NCBI RefSeq assembly: GCF_010731895.1
Contig: NZ_AP022596.1
Coordinates: 3,472,001 to 3,536,000 of the forward strand
DNA: 64,000 nucleotides
Direction of reading: 5' to 3'
DNA from: Mycolicibacterium helvum
Lineage (GTDB): Bacteria; Actinomycetota; Actinomycetes; Mycobacteriales; Mycobacteriaceae
The notes below the pieces were generated by a model. The model had not been told where the DNA came from. It did no database searches and saw only the letters and a program-made list of their open reading frames with translations. This document shows, one piece after another, positions 15,402 to 24,355 of this stretch (within the stretch, counting starts at the first letter, position 1; each line of letters begins with the position of its first letter). Both the position numbers and the translations under genes were made by a program.

Positions 15402-16706
15402 TCAGGCAGCGGCGCGGCGGGACGAACCCGTCGAGCTGGTGGGCTTGGTGCGCTCGCCCGTGGTGGCCGACTTTGCTTCTGGAGTAACCGCTTTGCGCGA
15501 CGACGTGGCGTGTTCCGCACCTGCCAGCGGTGTGACCGTTGCTCGCTTGGACGCCGCAGTGGGCAGCGCGGGCGCGGCAGGCGGCCGCAGGGCCGCGATA
15601 TCCTGGCCGGCGTCATGGATGCCCTGCTGGATCGCACCGACCAGATCCTTGGTGAACGTGATCGGATTGATCCTCGGGAACAGCCCGAACGTTTCGTACT
15701 GGCCCGGGCTGGTGGTGCGGTCGTAGCCGGTGTCGATGATGACGCGTAAGGCCGGCGACACCAGATCGACGATGGGCGTGACGATCGCGGAAGTGCCTGT
15801 CCACTTACCAAAACCGATGAGCGGCTGCATGATTGGCAGCACCTTGGTCGGGATCAGGATGTATGTCGTGTTGTTGTAGTACGTGAAGTTCTCCGGGTGT
15901 AGCGCCGGATCCATCTCGTTGGCCAGGTCTTGGGGGTCGTACCCGTCGGGTACAACCCAATCCTTGGTGTTGCCGTTCGGTGCGATGTAGGTGGTGTGGA
16001 TGTAGACCAGGCCGAGCAGCGCATTGGCCATAGCTAGGAAGTTGAGCGGGTAGGCCGGAGCATCGCCGACGGGATCGTATTCGAAGGCGATGTCGGTCAC
16101 GGGGATCGGCAGGGCCCCGATCGCACCGCCGGTGGTGTCGGTGGGCGTGGGCACGTCGGTGGTGATCTTCAATCCGGGGATGTACTGCAGGAGGCCGAGT
16201 CGAGTGAAGATGCCGCCATTGGGCTTGTAGGGGTTGCCGGCGATGACTACCTGCAGTCGCTGCTTGAGGTTGTTGTCCAGCCCGGTGATGTTGCGCAACT
16301 CGTTGGACACCACCGCCGCGCCCTGGGAGAAGCCGAAGATCACGACGTCGTCATCGGTGGTCGCCAGTTCTTGGATCAGCGCGCTATTGAGATGGTTGAC
16401 CCCAGTACCGACCGAGTCGTCCCACTTGTCACCCGTGAGCCCACCGACCAATGGCCACAGCGAGGCCGGGTAGTCGATGCCATCGAGGTTGCAATTCGCA
16501 TCGCACGAGGTTTGGGCGAGGTAGTAGTTGCGCACGTTGGTCAGGAAGCCGTCGATGACGTTCGCATTCGGCGTTCCGGTGCCGGGCACGATGAGCCCGG
16601 TGGTGGCGGCCAGGGAAACCGCCGATGTGAGTATTGATCCGACGCCGAGAAGCACGGCTGTGATCACCGCGAGGACGGGTGTTACCAAGCGCGAGGCGCG
16701 TTGCAT
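15402..16706 (-). CDS. Secreted PE-PPE-domain serine hydrolase
   Basis: 434 residues with an N-terminal hydrophobic signal or anchor (~8-33). The PE-PPE alpha/beta-hydrolase domain covers ~36-350: it opens LIVPGTGTPNANVIDGFL, has the nucleophile elbow IFGFSQGAAV, and VVIAGNPYKPNGGIFTRLG, all typical. Members with known activity are esterases or cutinase-like enzymes. No PE or PPE export domain is attached; the signal sequence replaces it. The last ~55 residues are a Lys/Arg/Ser/Thr-rich tail ending GSSRRAAA, much like the tail of the histidine phosphatase at 17549. It lies in the same direction as the TNT gene, 200 bases upstream. Confidence 0.87.
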   Translation of the reverse strand: MQRASRLVTPVLAVITAVLLGVGSILTSAVSLAATTGLIVPGTGTPNANVIDGFLTNVRNYYLAQTSCDANCNLDGIDYPASLWPLVGGLTGDKWDDSVGTGVNHLNSALIQELATTDDDVVIFGFSQGAAVVSNELRNITGLDNNLKQRLQVVIAGNPYKPNGGIFTRLGLLQYIPGLKITTDVPTPTDTTGGAIGALPIPVTDIAFEYDPVGDAPAYPLNFLAMANALLGLVYIHTTYIAPNGNTKDWVVPDGYDPQDLANEMDPALHPENFTYYNNTTYILIPTKVLPIMQPLIGFGKWTGTSAIVTPIVDLVSPALRVIIDTGYDRTTSPGQYETFGLFPRINPITFTKDLVGAIQQGIHDAGQDIAALRPPAAPALPTAASKRATVTPLAGAEHATSSRKAVTPEAKSATTGERTKPTSSTGSSRRAAA

Positions 16707-16822
16707 GCGTCACATATCAGCAGTAAGCCGATTCATGCGCAAGGCAAACTCCTGTCAATTCGCTGTCGCGTCCTTGGCCGAACGCATCTGGTACTGCCGC
16801 ACGATTGCCAAATATGGGCGCG

Positions 16823-17359
16823 CTAGCGGCCGCCGCCGCCCACTTCGGCGGGCAGTGGTGGCGGCAACGGCGTCGTCGATGTCGGGGTGGTGCTGGTCGG
16901 GGTGGCCGACGTTGTCGGCGTCGCCGATGACGATGTTGGTGCGGCCGACGACGACGTCGAGGACTGGGGACCGTGGAAATCCACCCACGACTCCTTGCGA
17001 ACCGCACTGCCGCCGGAGCTGACCACCAGCGCGCTTGAGCTCACCGTGTAGGTGATGCCGTCGTTGATCGCGGTGTACGAGCCGCCGCCTGCGCTCGATG
17101 CCGACACAACGAGCTTCGCACCATCGCGCACCCGCACGCCGCGGTACTCGTAGCCGCCGGACGTCTTGCAGATCGCGACCCGCGAGCTATCGGTGCTGCC
17201 GAACAGCACGGCGGTGTCGGCGCACCGCGCTGTCGAGTCGAGGTAACCCTGTGAATCGAAGGCAGGGGCCGCGCCGGCTTGCGGCAATGCGGTCAAGAGC
17301 AACACGGAACAGGCCGCGGCCGCCGTAACGCCGGCGACGCGGATCGTATGAGAGGACAT
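16823..17359 (-). CDS. Secreted protein with Ser/Thr/Pro-rich tail, unknown function
   Basis: 178 residues from ATG 17359, which has GGAAGG upstream. A signal peptide covers ~1-30 (VTAAAACSVLLLTALPQAGA). The mature part (~31-128) holds two Cys (RCADTAVLFGS and VAICKTSGGYEYRG) likely to form a disulfide, then short strands. The tail is low complexity: Ser, Ala and Thr-Pro repeats, then PLPPPLPAEVGGGGR. I recognise no enzyme motif. It is divergent from the histidine phosphatase, sharing a 189-base spacer. Confidence 0.7.
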   Translation of the reverse strand: MSSHTIRVAGVTAAAACSVLLLTALPQAGAAPAFDSQGYLDSTARCADTAVLFGSTDSSRVAICKTSGGYEYRGVRVRDGAKLVVSASSAGGGSYTAINDGITYTVSSSALVVSSGGSAVRKESWVDFHGPQSSTSSSAAPTSSSATPTTSATPTSTTPTSTTPLPPPLPAEVGGGGR

Positions 17360-17548
17360 CACCTTCCACGACACCACGATGAGCGCGGGCGGGTGAGCGC
17401 CGATGCCGAGAATCCACGAGATCGTTAGTTTCCCGAGACCGCGGCCAGGGCGTTTGTAGACAGATTTACGATTGTGTACTGTGACCGAGCGCACAATCGG
17501 TATGGTCTGTGCGTTGTACCACCGTCGGGGATTCAGATGGAGTTTGGG

Positions 17549-18778
17549 ATGCGAGATCACGCAGGCGTTCGGCCGATGCCGCGCCGGGCACTGAAAGCAC
17601 TTGCGACGGTCGTCTCGGCCGTCGCGCTGTTCCTGATGTCGGCGCTGCCCGCCTGGGCCGCCGACTCGATCACCCTCACCTGGGTGCGCCACGGCGAGTC
17701 CTACGGCAACGTCGCCGGCGCCGGCATCGACACGAAGGTGCCCGGTCCGGAGCTCACCGATTTGGGCGAGCAGCAGGCAGCGGCCATTGCGCAGCAGCTC
17801 AAAGACGGCGGCTACGACAGCATCTACGTCTCGAACATGATCCGCACCCAGCAGACCGCTGCGCCGCTGGAAGCCCTTCTGCCGAACCTCCCGGTGTATG
17901 AGAAGGCGGGCATCCGTGAGATCAGCGCAGGCATCTTCGAGGGTTCGCCCATCGACAGCGGGCTCGGCCGCATCGGTTACTTTCTGATCCCGGTGGCCTG
18001 GACCCTCGGGCTGCGCAGCTTGCCCATTCCCGGCGGGGAGACCGGCAATGGGTTCGAGGCGAGGGTCAATAGTGTGATCGCCGACGTCATCGCCAACGGC
18101 GACACCAAGCCCGTGCTCTTCTCGCACGGCGCGACGATCATGATCTGGACGATGATGAACGTCGACAATCCGGACATCATGCTGATGCTGACGCACACCC
18201 TGGGTAACACCGCCGTCGTGGTGGTGACGGGCAATCCGGAGGACGGCTGGATGTTGCAAAGCTGGGATGGTATTGCGGTCAGCCAGAATCCGTCGCTCGG
18301 CGGTCAGCTGTTCGTCAACCTCCGCAACCTGGTCGTGGCACCACAGACCGCCGTGTACAACGTCGTGCAGGCTGTCAAGACCCGCGACCTCACCAAGATT
18401 GTGGCCGCCATCCGTGACGGTGTGGTCACCGTCGCCAAGGCGGGCGTCGACTTCGTCAAGGATTCTCTTACCGATATCGCGCAGGCGATCCGCGGCGCAC
18501 TCCCCGGTGGAGCGGCGGCCAAACCCGCTGCCACCAGTGCCAAGTCGGCTGCGGCGGCAACAACGACAGCTGAGACAACAAGCAGTGCAACGGATCTGAC
18601 CGACGGCAACAAGGCCGAGCCCGGTAAGACCGGCGCTGCCACCAGCCGTCGAGCGGGCTCGTCACAAACAACGTCGGATGACGGCGGCCAGAGCGCGACG
18701 ACCGGCAAGGCAGACGGGGGAGCCAAGACGGGCACCGGCTCGAGCCGGCGGGCCAGCGCGCACAAAGCGGCGGCCTGA
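17549..18778 (+). CDS. Secreted histidine-phosphatase-family (phosphoglycerate mutase-like) protein
   Basis: 409 residues from ATG 17549 (GGAG upstream; ATG 17537 possible). A Sec signal covers ~1-37 (LATVVSAVALFLMSALPAWA). The histidine phosphatase domain follows: LTWVRHGESYGN gives the phosphorylated His and Arg, SNMIRTQQTAAPL the second Arg, REISAGIFEG the acid region and LFSHGATIMIWTM the second His. Such extracytoplasmic enzymes remove phosphate from small or polymeric esters. The last ~150 residues are Ala/Thr/Lys/Ser-rich and end TGSSRRASAHKAAA, resembling the tail of the hydrolase at 15402. A strong terminator follows. Confidence 0.87.
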   Translation: MRDHAGVRPMPRRALKALATVVSAVALFLMSALPAWAADSITLTWVRHGESYGNVAGAGIDTKVPGPELTDLGEQQAAAIAQQLKDGGYDSIYVSNMIRTQQTAAPLEALLPNLPVYEKAGIREISAGIFEGSPIDSGLGRIGYFLIPVAWTLGLRSLPIPGGETGNGFEARVNSVIADVIANGDTKPVLFSHGATIMIWTMMNVDNPDIMLMLTHTLGNTAVVVVTGNPEDGWMLQSWDGIAVSQNPSLGGQLFVNLRNLVVAPQTAVYNVVQAVKTRDLTKIVAAIRDGVVTVAKAGVDFVKDSLTDIAQAIRGALPGGAAAKPAATSAKSAAAATTTAETTSSATDLTDGNKAEPGKTGAATSRRAGSSQTTSDDGGQSATTGKADGGAKTGTGSSRRASAHKAAA

Positions 18779-18782
18779 CGCA

Positions 18783-18819
18783 CGTCGGCCCCCTTCGCCC
18801 GGCGCGAAGGGGGCCGACG
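18783..18819. terminator. Bidirectional hairpin terminator
   Basis: A perfect 16-bp stem (CGTCGGCCCCCTTCGC and its complement) with a 5-base loop sits exactly between the convergent stops at 18778 and 18822. No T-run follows on the plus strand, so it may act as a mycobacterial-type or factor-assisted terminator in both directions. Confidence 0.8.
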
Positions 18820-18821
18820 CG

Positions 18822-19574
18822 TCAGCCCAGATACCGTGATTCGAGTACCAGGTCGGGAATAAGACTCTGGTACTCCATGTGACTGCGGTGTTCGGTTGTC
18901 TGCCAGCCCTTGCCTTGTTGGGCGCGCATGTAACCCCGGTACTTGGGGGAGCCTGGGAAGCCCACGTTGTCGGCCACCACGATAGCGCCGCGCCGTAGCC
19001 AGCCGCGCTCGACAATGCTCAGCAGATCAGTCAGGTACGCGTGCTTGTTGTGATCGATGAACAGGAAATCCAATGTGCCTGAGTCAAATCCGAACTCCTC
19101 ACGCAGGACATCGAGGGTCGGCCCGCCGTCACCGATAGTCCCCACCACACAGGTGATGCGGTGTTCGACGCCGGCGTGTGCCCAAATACGCCGAGCCACT
19201 GCCGCATTCGCCCCGGCCAGCTCGACGGAGAAGATCCGGGCCGTCGGGGCGGCGCGTGCGATCCGTAGCGCGCCGTAACCGCAGTAGGTGCCCAGTTCCA
19301 GCGCCAGCCGCGGATCGGCTCGACGCACCGCCGCGTCGAGCAGGGTCCCTTTCTCGTCGCCGATATTGACCAGGAACGACTTCGCGTAGGCGTACTCGTC
19401 AATGGTGGACAGCACGTCGTCGATGTCGCCGCGGCGGGCGTTTGCCTCGACGTAATCGGCCGCGGCCGCCTCCCGGCCGTCACCGATTTGGCCGGTTCTG
19501 TTGAAATTACGGATACCGATGCCGGTGCGTACCACCGACCATCGGAGCAACGGGAAACGCTGGCCAAGCTTCAT
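18822..19574 (-). CDS. Class I methyltransferase, catechol O-methyltransferase-like
   Basis: 250 residues, cytoplasmic. Motif I is LALELGTYCGYGALRIA; the segment ARIFSVELAGANAAVA follows; DFLFIDHNKHAYLTDLL carries the Mg-binding Asp and the HNKHAY string typical of COMT-type enzymes; VVADNVGFPGSP gives the Asp-Asn metal pair. M. tuberculosis Rv1703c is the likely relative. It would methylate a catechol or similar vicinal hydroxyls using SAM. The ATG lies at 19574, divergent from the membrane methyltransferase at 19618. The native substrate is unknown. Confidence 0.88.
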   Translation of the reverse strand: MKLGQRFPLLRWSVVRTGIGIRNFNRTGQIGDGREAAAADYVEANARRGDIDDVLSTIDEYAYAKSFLVNIGDEKGTLLDAAVRRADPRLALELGTYCGYGALRIARAAPTARIFSVELAGANAAVARRIWAHAGVEHRITCVVGTIGDGGPTLDVLREEFGFDSGTLDFLFIDHNKHAYLTDLLSIVERGWLRRGAIVVADNVGFPGSPKYRGYMRAQQGKGWQTTEHRSHMEYQSLIPDLVLESRYLG

Positions 19575-19617
19575 GTCCCCACGCTACGTTGTGCTCGGGG
19601 TGCCACTGGAGGGTTGT

Positions 19618-20454
19618 GTGCGGGCAGATTCAGCACCGCCGGCCGCCCGGGGACGCGGCGGCCGGATATTCATAGCCGTGAGCTATGGCGTCCTATGCCA
19701 TGCCGCGTTCGCGGCGGGGGTCGGCGCGATGATGGTGGCGATGTACTTCGGGATGAGTCGCTCGCTGGGCACCCTCTCGGCCCCGTGGAGCTGGGTCGCC
19801 AACGCTGCGCTGCTGGCCCAGTTCCCGGTTGTCCACTCACTATTGCTCACCGGCCGGGGCAGGGCAGTGGTCAACCGGCTGGGGCCGCGCAGTGCCGGCG
19901 CGACATTGGCGCCCACCACGTTCGTCACCATTGCTTCCCTTCAGGTGTTCGCCCTCTTTGCGCTGTGGTCACCCTCGGGAACCGTCTGGTGGCAGGCGCA
20001 CGGGGCGGCGTTGGGCATTCTCGACGTGCTGTACGCGAGCGCCTGGCTGCTGCTGGGCAAAGCGATGTTCGATGCCGCCCTGTCGGTCCAGATCGGCACG
20101 TTGGGCTGGCTCGCATTGTTGCGGGATCAACGACTTGTCTATCCGAAGATGCCGACGACCGGCCTTTTTCGGCTGACGCGCCAGCCGATCTACGTGGCCT
20201 TCAGCCTGACGGTCTGGACCGTGCCCACGTGGACGCCCGACCAACTGGCCGTGGCCGTCATCTTCACGGCGTATTGCCTGATAGCACCCCTTTTCAAGGA
20301 GGCTCGATACCGTCGCATCCACGGCGGCGAGTTCGACAACTATGCACGCAGGGTGCCCTATTGGTTACCGTGGCCGGGTAGGCCACGAAGTCCCTCGGGG
20401 AGGCATTGTGAACCTGCTGCTGGTCGGTTACGTATCAGCAGAAGGCAGGGCTAA
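19618..20454 (+). CDS. NnrU/isoprenylcysteine-methyltransferase-like membrane protein (methanethiol S-methyltransferase type)
   Basis: 278 residues from GTG 19618, which has GGAGGG five bases upstream; an in-frame ATG at 19573 would overlap the divergent gene. Five or six membrane helices are seen (e.g. GVLCHAAFAAGVGAMMVAMY, TFVTIASLQVFALFALW, AVIFTAYCLIAPLF). The C-terminal GLFRLTRQPIYVAF, then KEARYRRIHGGEFDNYARRV, is the SAM-binding signature of ICMT/NnrU-like enzymes. The length and the PVVHSLLLTGRGR segment resemble MddA, which converts methanethiol to dimethyl sulfide. The exact substrate is an inference. Confidence 0.75.
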   Translation: MRADSAPPAARGRGGRIFIAVSYGVLCHAAFAAGVGAMMVAMYFGMSRSLGTLSAPWSWVANAALLAQFPVVHSLLLTGRGRAVVNRLGPRSAGATLAPTTFVTIASLQVFALFALWSPSGTVWWQAHGAALGILDVLYASAWLLLGKAMFDAALSVQIGTLGWLALLRDQRLVYPKMPTTGLFRLTRQPIYVAFSLTVWTVPTWTPDQLAVAVIFTAYCLIAPLFKEARYRRIHGGEFDNYARRVPYWLPWPGRPRSPSGRHCEPAAGRLRISRRQG

Positions 20455-20471
20455 AACCGAAGGACAGATCA

Positions 20472-22709
20472 TTGCTGCGATCGACCGCCCGACTAGCCAT
20501 TGCTGCACCACGACGGGTGGTCGCCATCGCCATCCTCGTTTTGGTGGCGATCGGCGTCTTCGGCATACCTGTCGCCAAGCATCTCTCGCCGAGCGGATTC
20601 GCTGACCCGACCTCCCAATCGTCACGGGCCACAGACCTGCTCACCGAAAAATTCGGCCAGGGCGACGTCCAACTCTTGGTGATTGTCACCGCGAGTGATC
20701 GGTTCGACAGCCCGGCGGCTCGCACGGTCGCCCTCGACGCCATCGATCAGCTGAAACGCTCCGGCCACGTCATCGGGATCACCTCGGCATGGACCTCACC
20801 ACCGCAGGCTTCGGCCGCGTTGGTCAGCCGTGATCAGAAGTCAGGCCTCATCACGGCTGGCATCACCGGCAACGAGGCCGACCAGCAGACCTACGCCAAA
20901 GACCTGTCCGACCAGATCACCCGCGACCGCGACGGCATCGTCGTGCGAACCGGTGGGGCAGCGATGGTGGACCTGCAGGTCACCGAGCAATCCCAACACG
21001 ATCTGCTGCTGATGGAGTCGATCGCGATTCCGCTCAGCTTCGTTGTGCTCGTGTGGGTTTTCGGTGGCGTGTTCGCCGCCGCGCTACCCATCGCCGTCGG
21101 GCTTATGGCGATTCTCGGTGCCCTGGCGGTCCTGCGGGTGACGACCTTCTTCACCGATGTCTCGATCTTCGCGCTGAACCTCACCACCGCGATGGGTTTG
21201 GCACTGGCAATCGACTACACGCTGCTGATGATCAGCCGGTATCGCGACGAACTGGCCGAGGGGACCGATCGCGATGAGGCGCTGATGCGGACCATGCTCA
21301 CCGCGGGCCGCACAGTGCTGTTCTCGGCCACCACCGTCGCACTGTCCATGGGCGCGATGGTGCTGTTCCCGATGCATTTTCTGAAATCATTCGCCTACGC
21401 CGGTGTGGCCACCGTCGCATTCGCCGCGATCGCGGCAATCGTGATCACGCCCGCCGCGATCAGCCTGCTCGGCGATCGGCTCGACTCGCTCGACGTGCGC
21501 CGGTTATTCCGCCGTATGCTCAGCCGCGCCGAACCCGTCCAACGGCCCATCGAAGAGCAATTCTGGTACCGATCAACGAAATTCGTGATGAAGCGCGCGG
21601 TACCGATCGGGTTGGCCGGCGTCGTGGTGCTGGTCACCCTTGGCGCGCCCTTCCTCGGCGTGCGCCCGGGATTTCCCGACGACCGGGTGCTGCCGTCGTC
21701 GGCGTCGGCCCATCAGGTGGGCGATCAGTTACGCAGTGACTTCACCAACAATTTCGAAACCGCCATCCCTGTCCTGATTCCCGATGCCGCCGGCCTGTCC
21801 GACGCTCAGATCGCCCGGTACGCCGCCGACCTGTCGCGGGTCAACGACGTCTCTACTGTGTCCGCGCCGACGGGGGCGTACGTGGGCGGCAACCTCGTGG
21901 GCCCACCGTCGGCGGCGACCGGCCTGGCGTCAGGCAGTGCGTTGCTCACGGTGGAGAGCACCGCTCCGCTGTTCTCGGACCGGTCCTCCGATCAGCTCGA
22001 CCGACTGCATGCAGTGAGTACGCCTGGCAATCGGACGGTCGAGTTCGCCGGAACGGCGCAAATCAACCGGGACAGCGTCGATGCCATCGTCTCGCGGCTC
22101 CCGATCGTGTTGGGTGTGATCGCGGTGATCATGCTGGTACTGCTTTTCCTGCTGACCGGCAGCATCGTGCTACCCCTGAAAGCCTTGGTGCTCAACGTGC
22201 TTTCGTTGACGGCGGCGTTCGGCGCCATGGTGTGGATCTTCCAAGACGGCAACCTCGGAGCGTTGGGCACAACCTCGACTGGGACCTTGGTAGCGAACAT
22301 GCCAGTCTTGTTGTTCTGCATAGCTTTTGGGCTCTCGATGGACTACGAGGTGTTCCTGGTCTCCCGCATCAGGGAGTTCTGGGTGGCGTCACCGCAACGC
22401 GGAGTGGCCGACAATGACGAGAGCGTCGCACTCGGGGTGGCCCACACCGGCCGGGTGATCACCGCCGCCGCGCTGATCATGGCGATCTCGTTCGCCGCGC
22501 TGATCGCGGCCCACGTGTCGTTCATGCGGATGTTCGGTCTCGGTCTGGCACTGGCGGTGCTGGCCGACGCAACGTTGGTGCGGCTGGTTCTGGTGCCCGC
22601 ATTCATGCACGTCATGGGCCGGTGGAACTGGTGGGCGCCCAAACCGCTTGCGTGGATGCACCAAAAGGTAGGCATCCGCGAAGGCGGTCCGGCGCGGCAT
22701 ACTGGTTGA
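20472..22709 (+). CDS. MmpL/MMPL-family RND transporter
   Basis: 745 residues with a TTG start and AAGGA upstream. It has the RND layout: one helix near residue 20, an extracytoplasmic domain, a bundle of five or six helices (~180-370), a second domain, and a second bundle (~530-725). Asp-Tyr proton-relay pairs are visible in ALAIDYTLLMISRYRDEL and GLSMDYEVFLVSRIREFW. MmpL proteins use the proton gradient to move lipids across the inner membrane. The type III PKS cluster begins 24 bases downstream, so the natural inference is that it exports or handles that product. Confidence 0.92.
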   Translation: MLRSTARLAIAAPRRVVAIAILVLVAIGVFGIPVAKHLSPSGFADPTSQSSRATDLLTEKFGQGDVQLLVIVTASDRFDSPAARTVALDAIDQLKRSGHVIGITSAWTSPPQASAALVSRDQKSGLITAGITGNEADQQTYAKDLSDQITRDRDGIVVRTGGAAMVDLQVTEQSQHDLLLMESIAIPLSFVVLVWVFGGVFAAALPIAVGLMAILGALAVLRVTTFFTDVSIFALNLTTAMGLALAIDYTLLMISRYRDELAEGTDRDEALMRTMLTAGRTVLFSATTVALSMGAMVLFPMHFLKSFAYAGVATVAFAAIAAIVITPAAISLLGDRLDSLDVRRLFRRMLSRAEPVQRPIEEQFWYRSTKFVMKRAVPIGLAGVVVLVTLGAPFLGVRPGFPDDRVLPSSASAHQVGDQLRSDFTNNFETAIPVLIPDAAGLSDAQIARYAADLSRVNDVSTVSAPTGAYVGGNLVGPPSAATGLASGSALLTVESTAPLFSDRSSDQLDRLHAVSTPGNRTVEFAGTAQINRDSVDAIVSRLPIVLGVIAVIMLVLLFLLTGSIVLPLKALVLNVLSLTAAFGAMVWIFQDGNLGALGTTSTGTLVANMPVLLFCIAFGLSMDYEVFLVSRIREFWVASPQRGVADNDESVALGVAHTGRVITAAALIMAISFAALIAAHVSFMRMFGLGLALAVLADATLVRLVLVPAFMHVMGRWNWWAPKPLAWMHQKVGIREGGPARHTG

Positions 22710-22733
22710 CGTCGAAAGTTCGAGGGGGTCGCA

Positions 22734-23846
22734 GTGGAGGTTGGTGAACCAGTGAGTGCCGGTTCTCGTGTTGAAGGCATGCGTCCGATCAGTGTTATCG
22801 CCGGTGTGCGTGGTGAATTGCCGCCGCACCGCTTCAGTCAGGCCGAAGTCACCGAAGCCTTCTTGGCCGTCGATGGGTACAGCGAGTATGAGGAGATTGT
22901 CCGCAAACTGCATCGCAGCGCCAAGGTCGACAATCGCCACTTCGTCTTGCCGTTGGACCAATACGCGGCCCTGAAAGACTTCGGCGAGGCCAACGATCTG
23001 TTCATCGAGCACGCTGTCGAGCTGGGCTCCGCCGCAGTCGCCGGTGCGCTCGAAGAAGCGGGCCTGCGTCCCGAGGACGTTGACCTGGTCGTTTCGACGA
23101 CCGTGACCGGTGTCGCGGCCCCATCGATGGAGGCCAGGATCGCCGGCCGGCTGGGGATGCGCCCCGACGTGCGACGGGTGCCGATGTTCGGGCTGGGCTG
23201 TGTCGCCGGTGCGGCGGGAGTGGCCCGCCTCCACGACTACCTGCGAGGTGACCCTGACGGTGTCGCGGTGTTGGTGTCGGTGGAGCTGTGCTCGATGACG
23301 TACACCGCGAATAAGCCCACGATGCCCGGACTGGTCGGCGGCGCGTTGTTCGCCGACGGCGCCGCCGCCGTTGTCGCGGTCGGTGAACGGCGGGCCGCGA
23401 AGATCAACGCCAGCGGACCCGATGTCATCGACTCGCGCAGCCATCTGTATCCAGATTCGTTGCGCACCATGGGCTGGGACGTCGGCGCATCCGGCTTGGA
23501 GCTGGTCTTGTCCGCCGATCTGCCCGAGGTGATCGAGCGCTACCTCCCTACCGATGTCACGGAATTCCTTGCCACACATGACCTGAGCATCGACGATATC
23601 GGCACCTGGGTCTGCCACCCGGGCGGCCCGAAGATCATCGAGGCCATCGTTGACAGCCTCAAACTGCCTGAAGAGGCACTGGAGCTGACCTGGCGATCGC
23701 TGGCCGACATCGGCAATATCTCCTCGTCTTCGGTGCTGCACGTGTTGCGTGACACCATCGCCAAGCGTCCGTCAGCAGGTCCTAGCGTGATGATGGCCAT
23801 GGGGCCAGGATTCTGCTCGGAACTGGTGCTGCTGCGCTGGCACTGA
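22734..23846 (+). CDS. Type III polyketide synthase (chalcone/alkylresorcinol synthase-like)
   Basis: 370 residues from GTG 22734 (GAGGGGG upstream). The catalytic triad is visible: Cys156 in [12 protein letters not shown], His295 in WVCHPGGPK and Asn328 in [10 protein letters not shown]. It extends an acyl-CoA starter with malonyl-CoA and cyclises the chain without an ACP. Mycobacterial relatives (Pks10/Pks11, Rv1660/Rv1665) use long-chain starters to give alkylpyrones or resorcinol-type lipids. Its stop overlaps the start of the membrane methyltransferase, which is coupled in turn to a flavoprotein, the same three-gene layout as Streptomyces srsABC. Confidence 0.93.
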   Translation: MEVGEPVSAGSRVEGMRPISVIAGVRGELPPHRFSQAEVTEAFLAVDGYSEYEEIVRKLHRSAKVDNRHFVLPLDQYAALKDFGEANDLFIEHAVELGSAAVAGALEEAGLRPEDVDLVVSTTVTGVAAPSMEARIAGRLGMRPDVRRVPMFGLGCVAGAAGVARLHDYLRGDPDGVAVLVSVELCSMTYTANKPTMPGLVGGALFADGAAAVVAVGERRAAKINASGPDVIDSRSHLYPDSLRTMGWDVGASGLELVLSADLPEVIERYLPTDVTEFLATHDLSIDDIGTWVCHPGGPKIIEAIVDSLKLPEEALELTWRSLADIGNISSSSVLHVLRDTIAKRPSAGPSVMMAMGPGFCSELVLLRWH

Positions 23847-24355
23847 TGATCTGGTATGTGCTGCTCGTTGCAGCGGTTGCGGTCGAGCGGGTCGCCGAAC
23901 TCGTCGTCGCCCGGCGAAATCTGGCCTGGAGCAAGGCGCAGGGCGGCGTTGAATTCGGCGCACGCCACTATCCGATCATGGTCGTTCTGCACACAGCGTT
24001 GCTTGTCGGCGCCCTGGTGGAGGTGATCGGGCTACACCGGCCCTTCCTGCCCGCGCTCGGCTGGCCGATGCTGGCGATAGTGATTGCGGCGCAAGGCTTG
24101 CGGTGGTGGTGCATCACCACCCTTGGACAGCAGTGGAACACCAAGGTCGTGGTCATTCCCGGTGCTCCGCGGATCACCGGCGGGCCGTACCGCTTCTTCA
24201 GCCATCCCAACTACGTTGCGGTTATCGCCGAAGGTATCGCGCTACCGCTGGTCCATACCGGATGGATCACCGCACTGGTTTTCACCGTGCTCAACGCCGC
24301 ACTGTTGCGAACCCGTATCCGTACCGAAAACGCCGCCCTGGCAAGCCTGTCGTGA
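23846..24355 (+). CDS. ICMT-family membrane methyltransferase of the polyketide cluster
   Basis: 169 residues with four or five membrane segments. The SAM-binding C-terminal signature is VVVIPGAPRITGGPYRFFSH, followed by PNYVAVIAEGIALPL, as in isoprenylcysteine carboxyl methyltransferases and in SrsB, which O-methylates alkylresorcinols. The ATG shares one base with the PKS stop (TGATG) and the stop overlaps the following GTG, so the three genes are translated as one unit. It probably methylates the phenolic product made by the PKS at the membrane. Confidence 0.88.
   Translation: MIWYVLLVAAVAVERVAELVVARRNLAWSKAQGGVEFGARHYPIMVVLHTALLVGALVEVIGLHRPFLPALGWPMLAIVIAAQGLRWWCITTLGQQWNTKVVVIPGAPRITGGPYRFFSHPNYVAVIAEGIALPLVHTGWITALVFTVLNAALLRTRIRTENAALASLS

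Noticed and set aside
15402-16706. Calling the hydrolase a PE or PPE protein
   Set aside because: It has only the PE-PPE hydrolase domain behind a signal sequence; the N-terminal PE (~100 residues) or PPE (~180 residues) export domain is absent.
16823-18259. A 478-codon minus-strand frame spanning two genes
   Set aside because: Its N-terminal ~300 codons are antisense to the histidine phosphatase. Only the part after ATG 17359 has a signal peptide, a ribosome site and normal composition.
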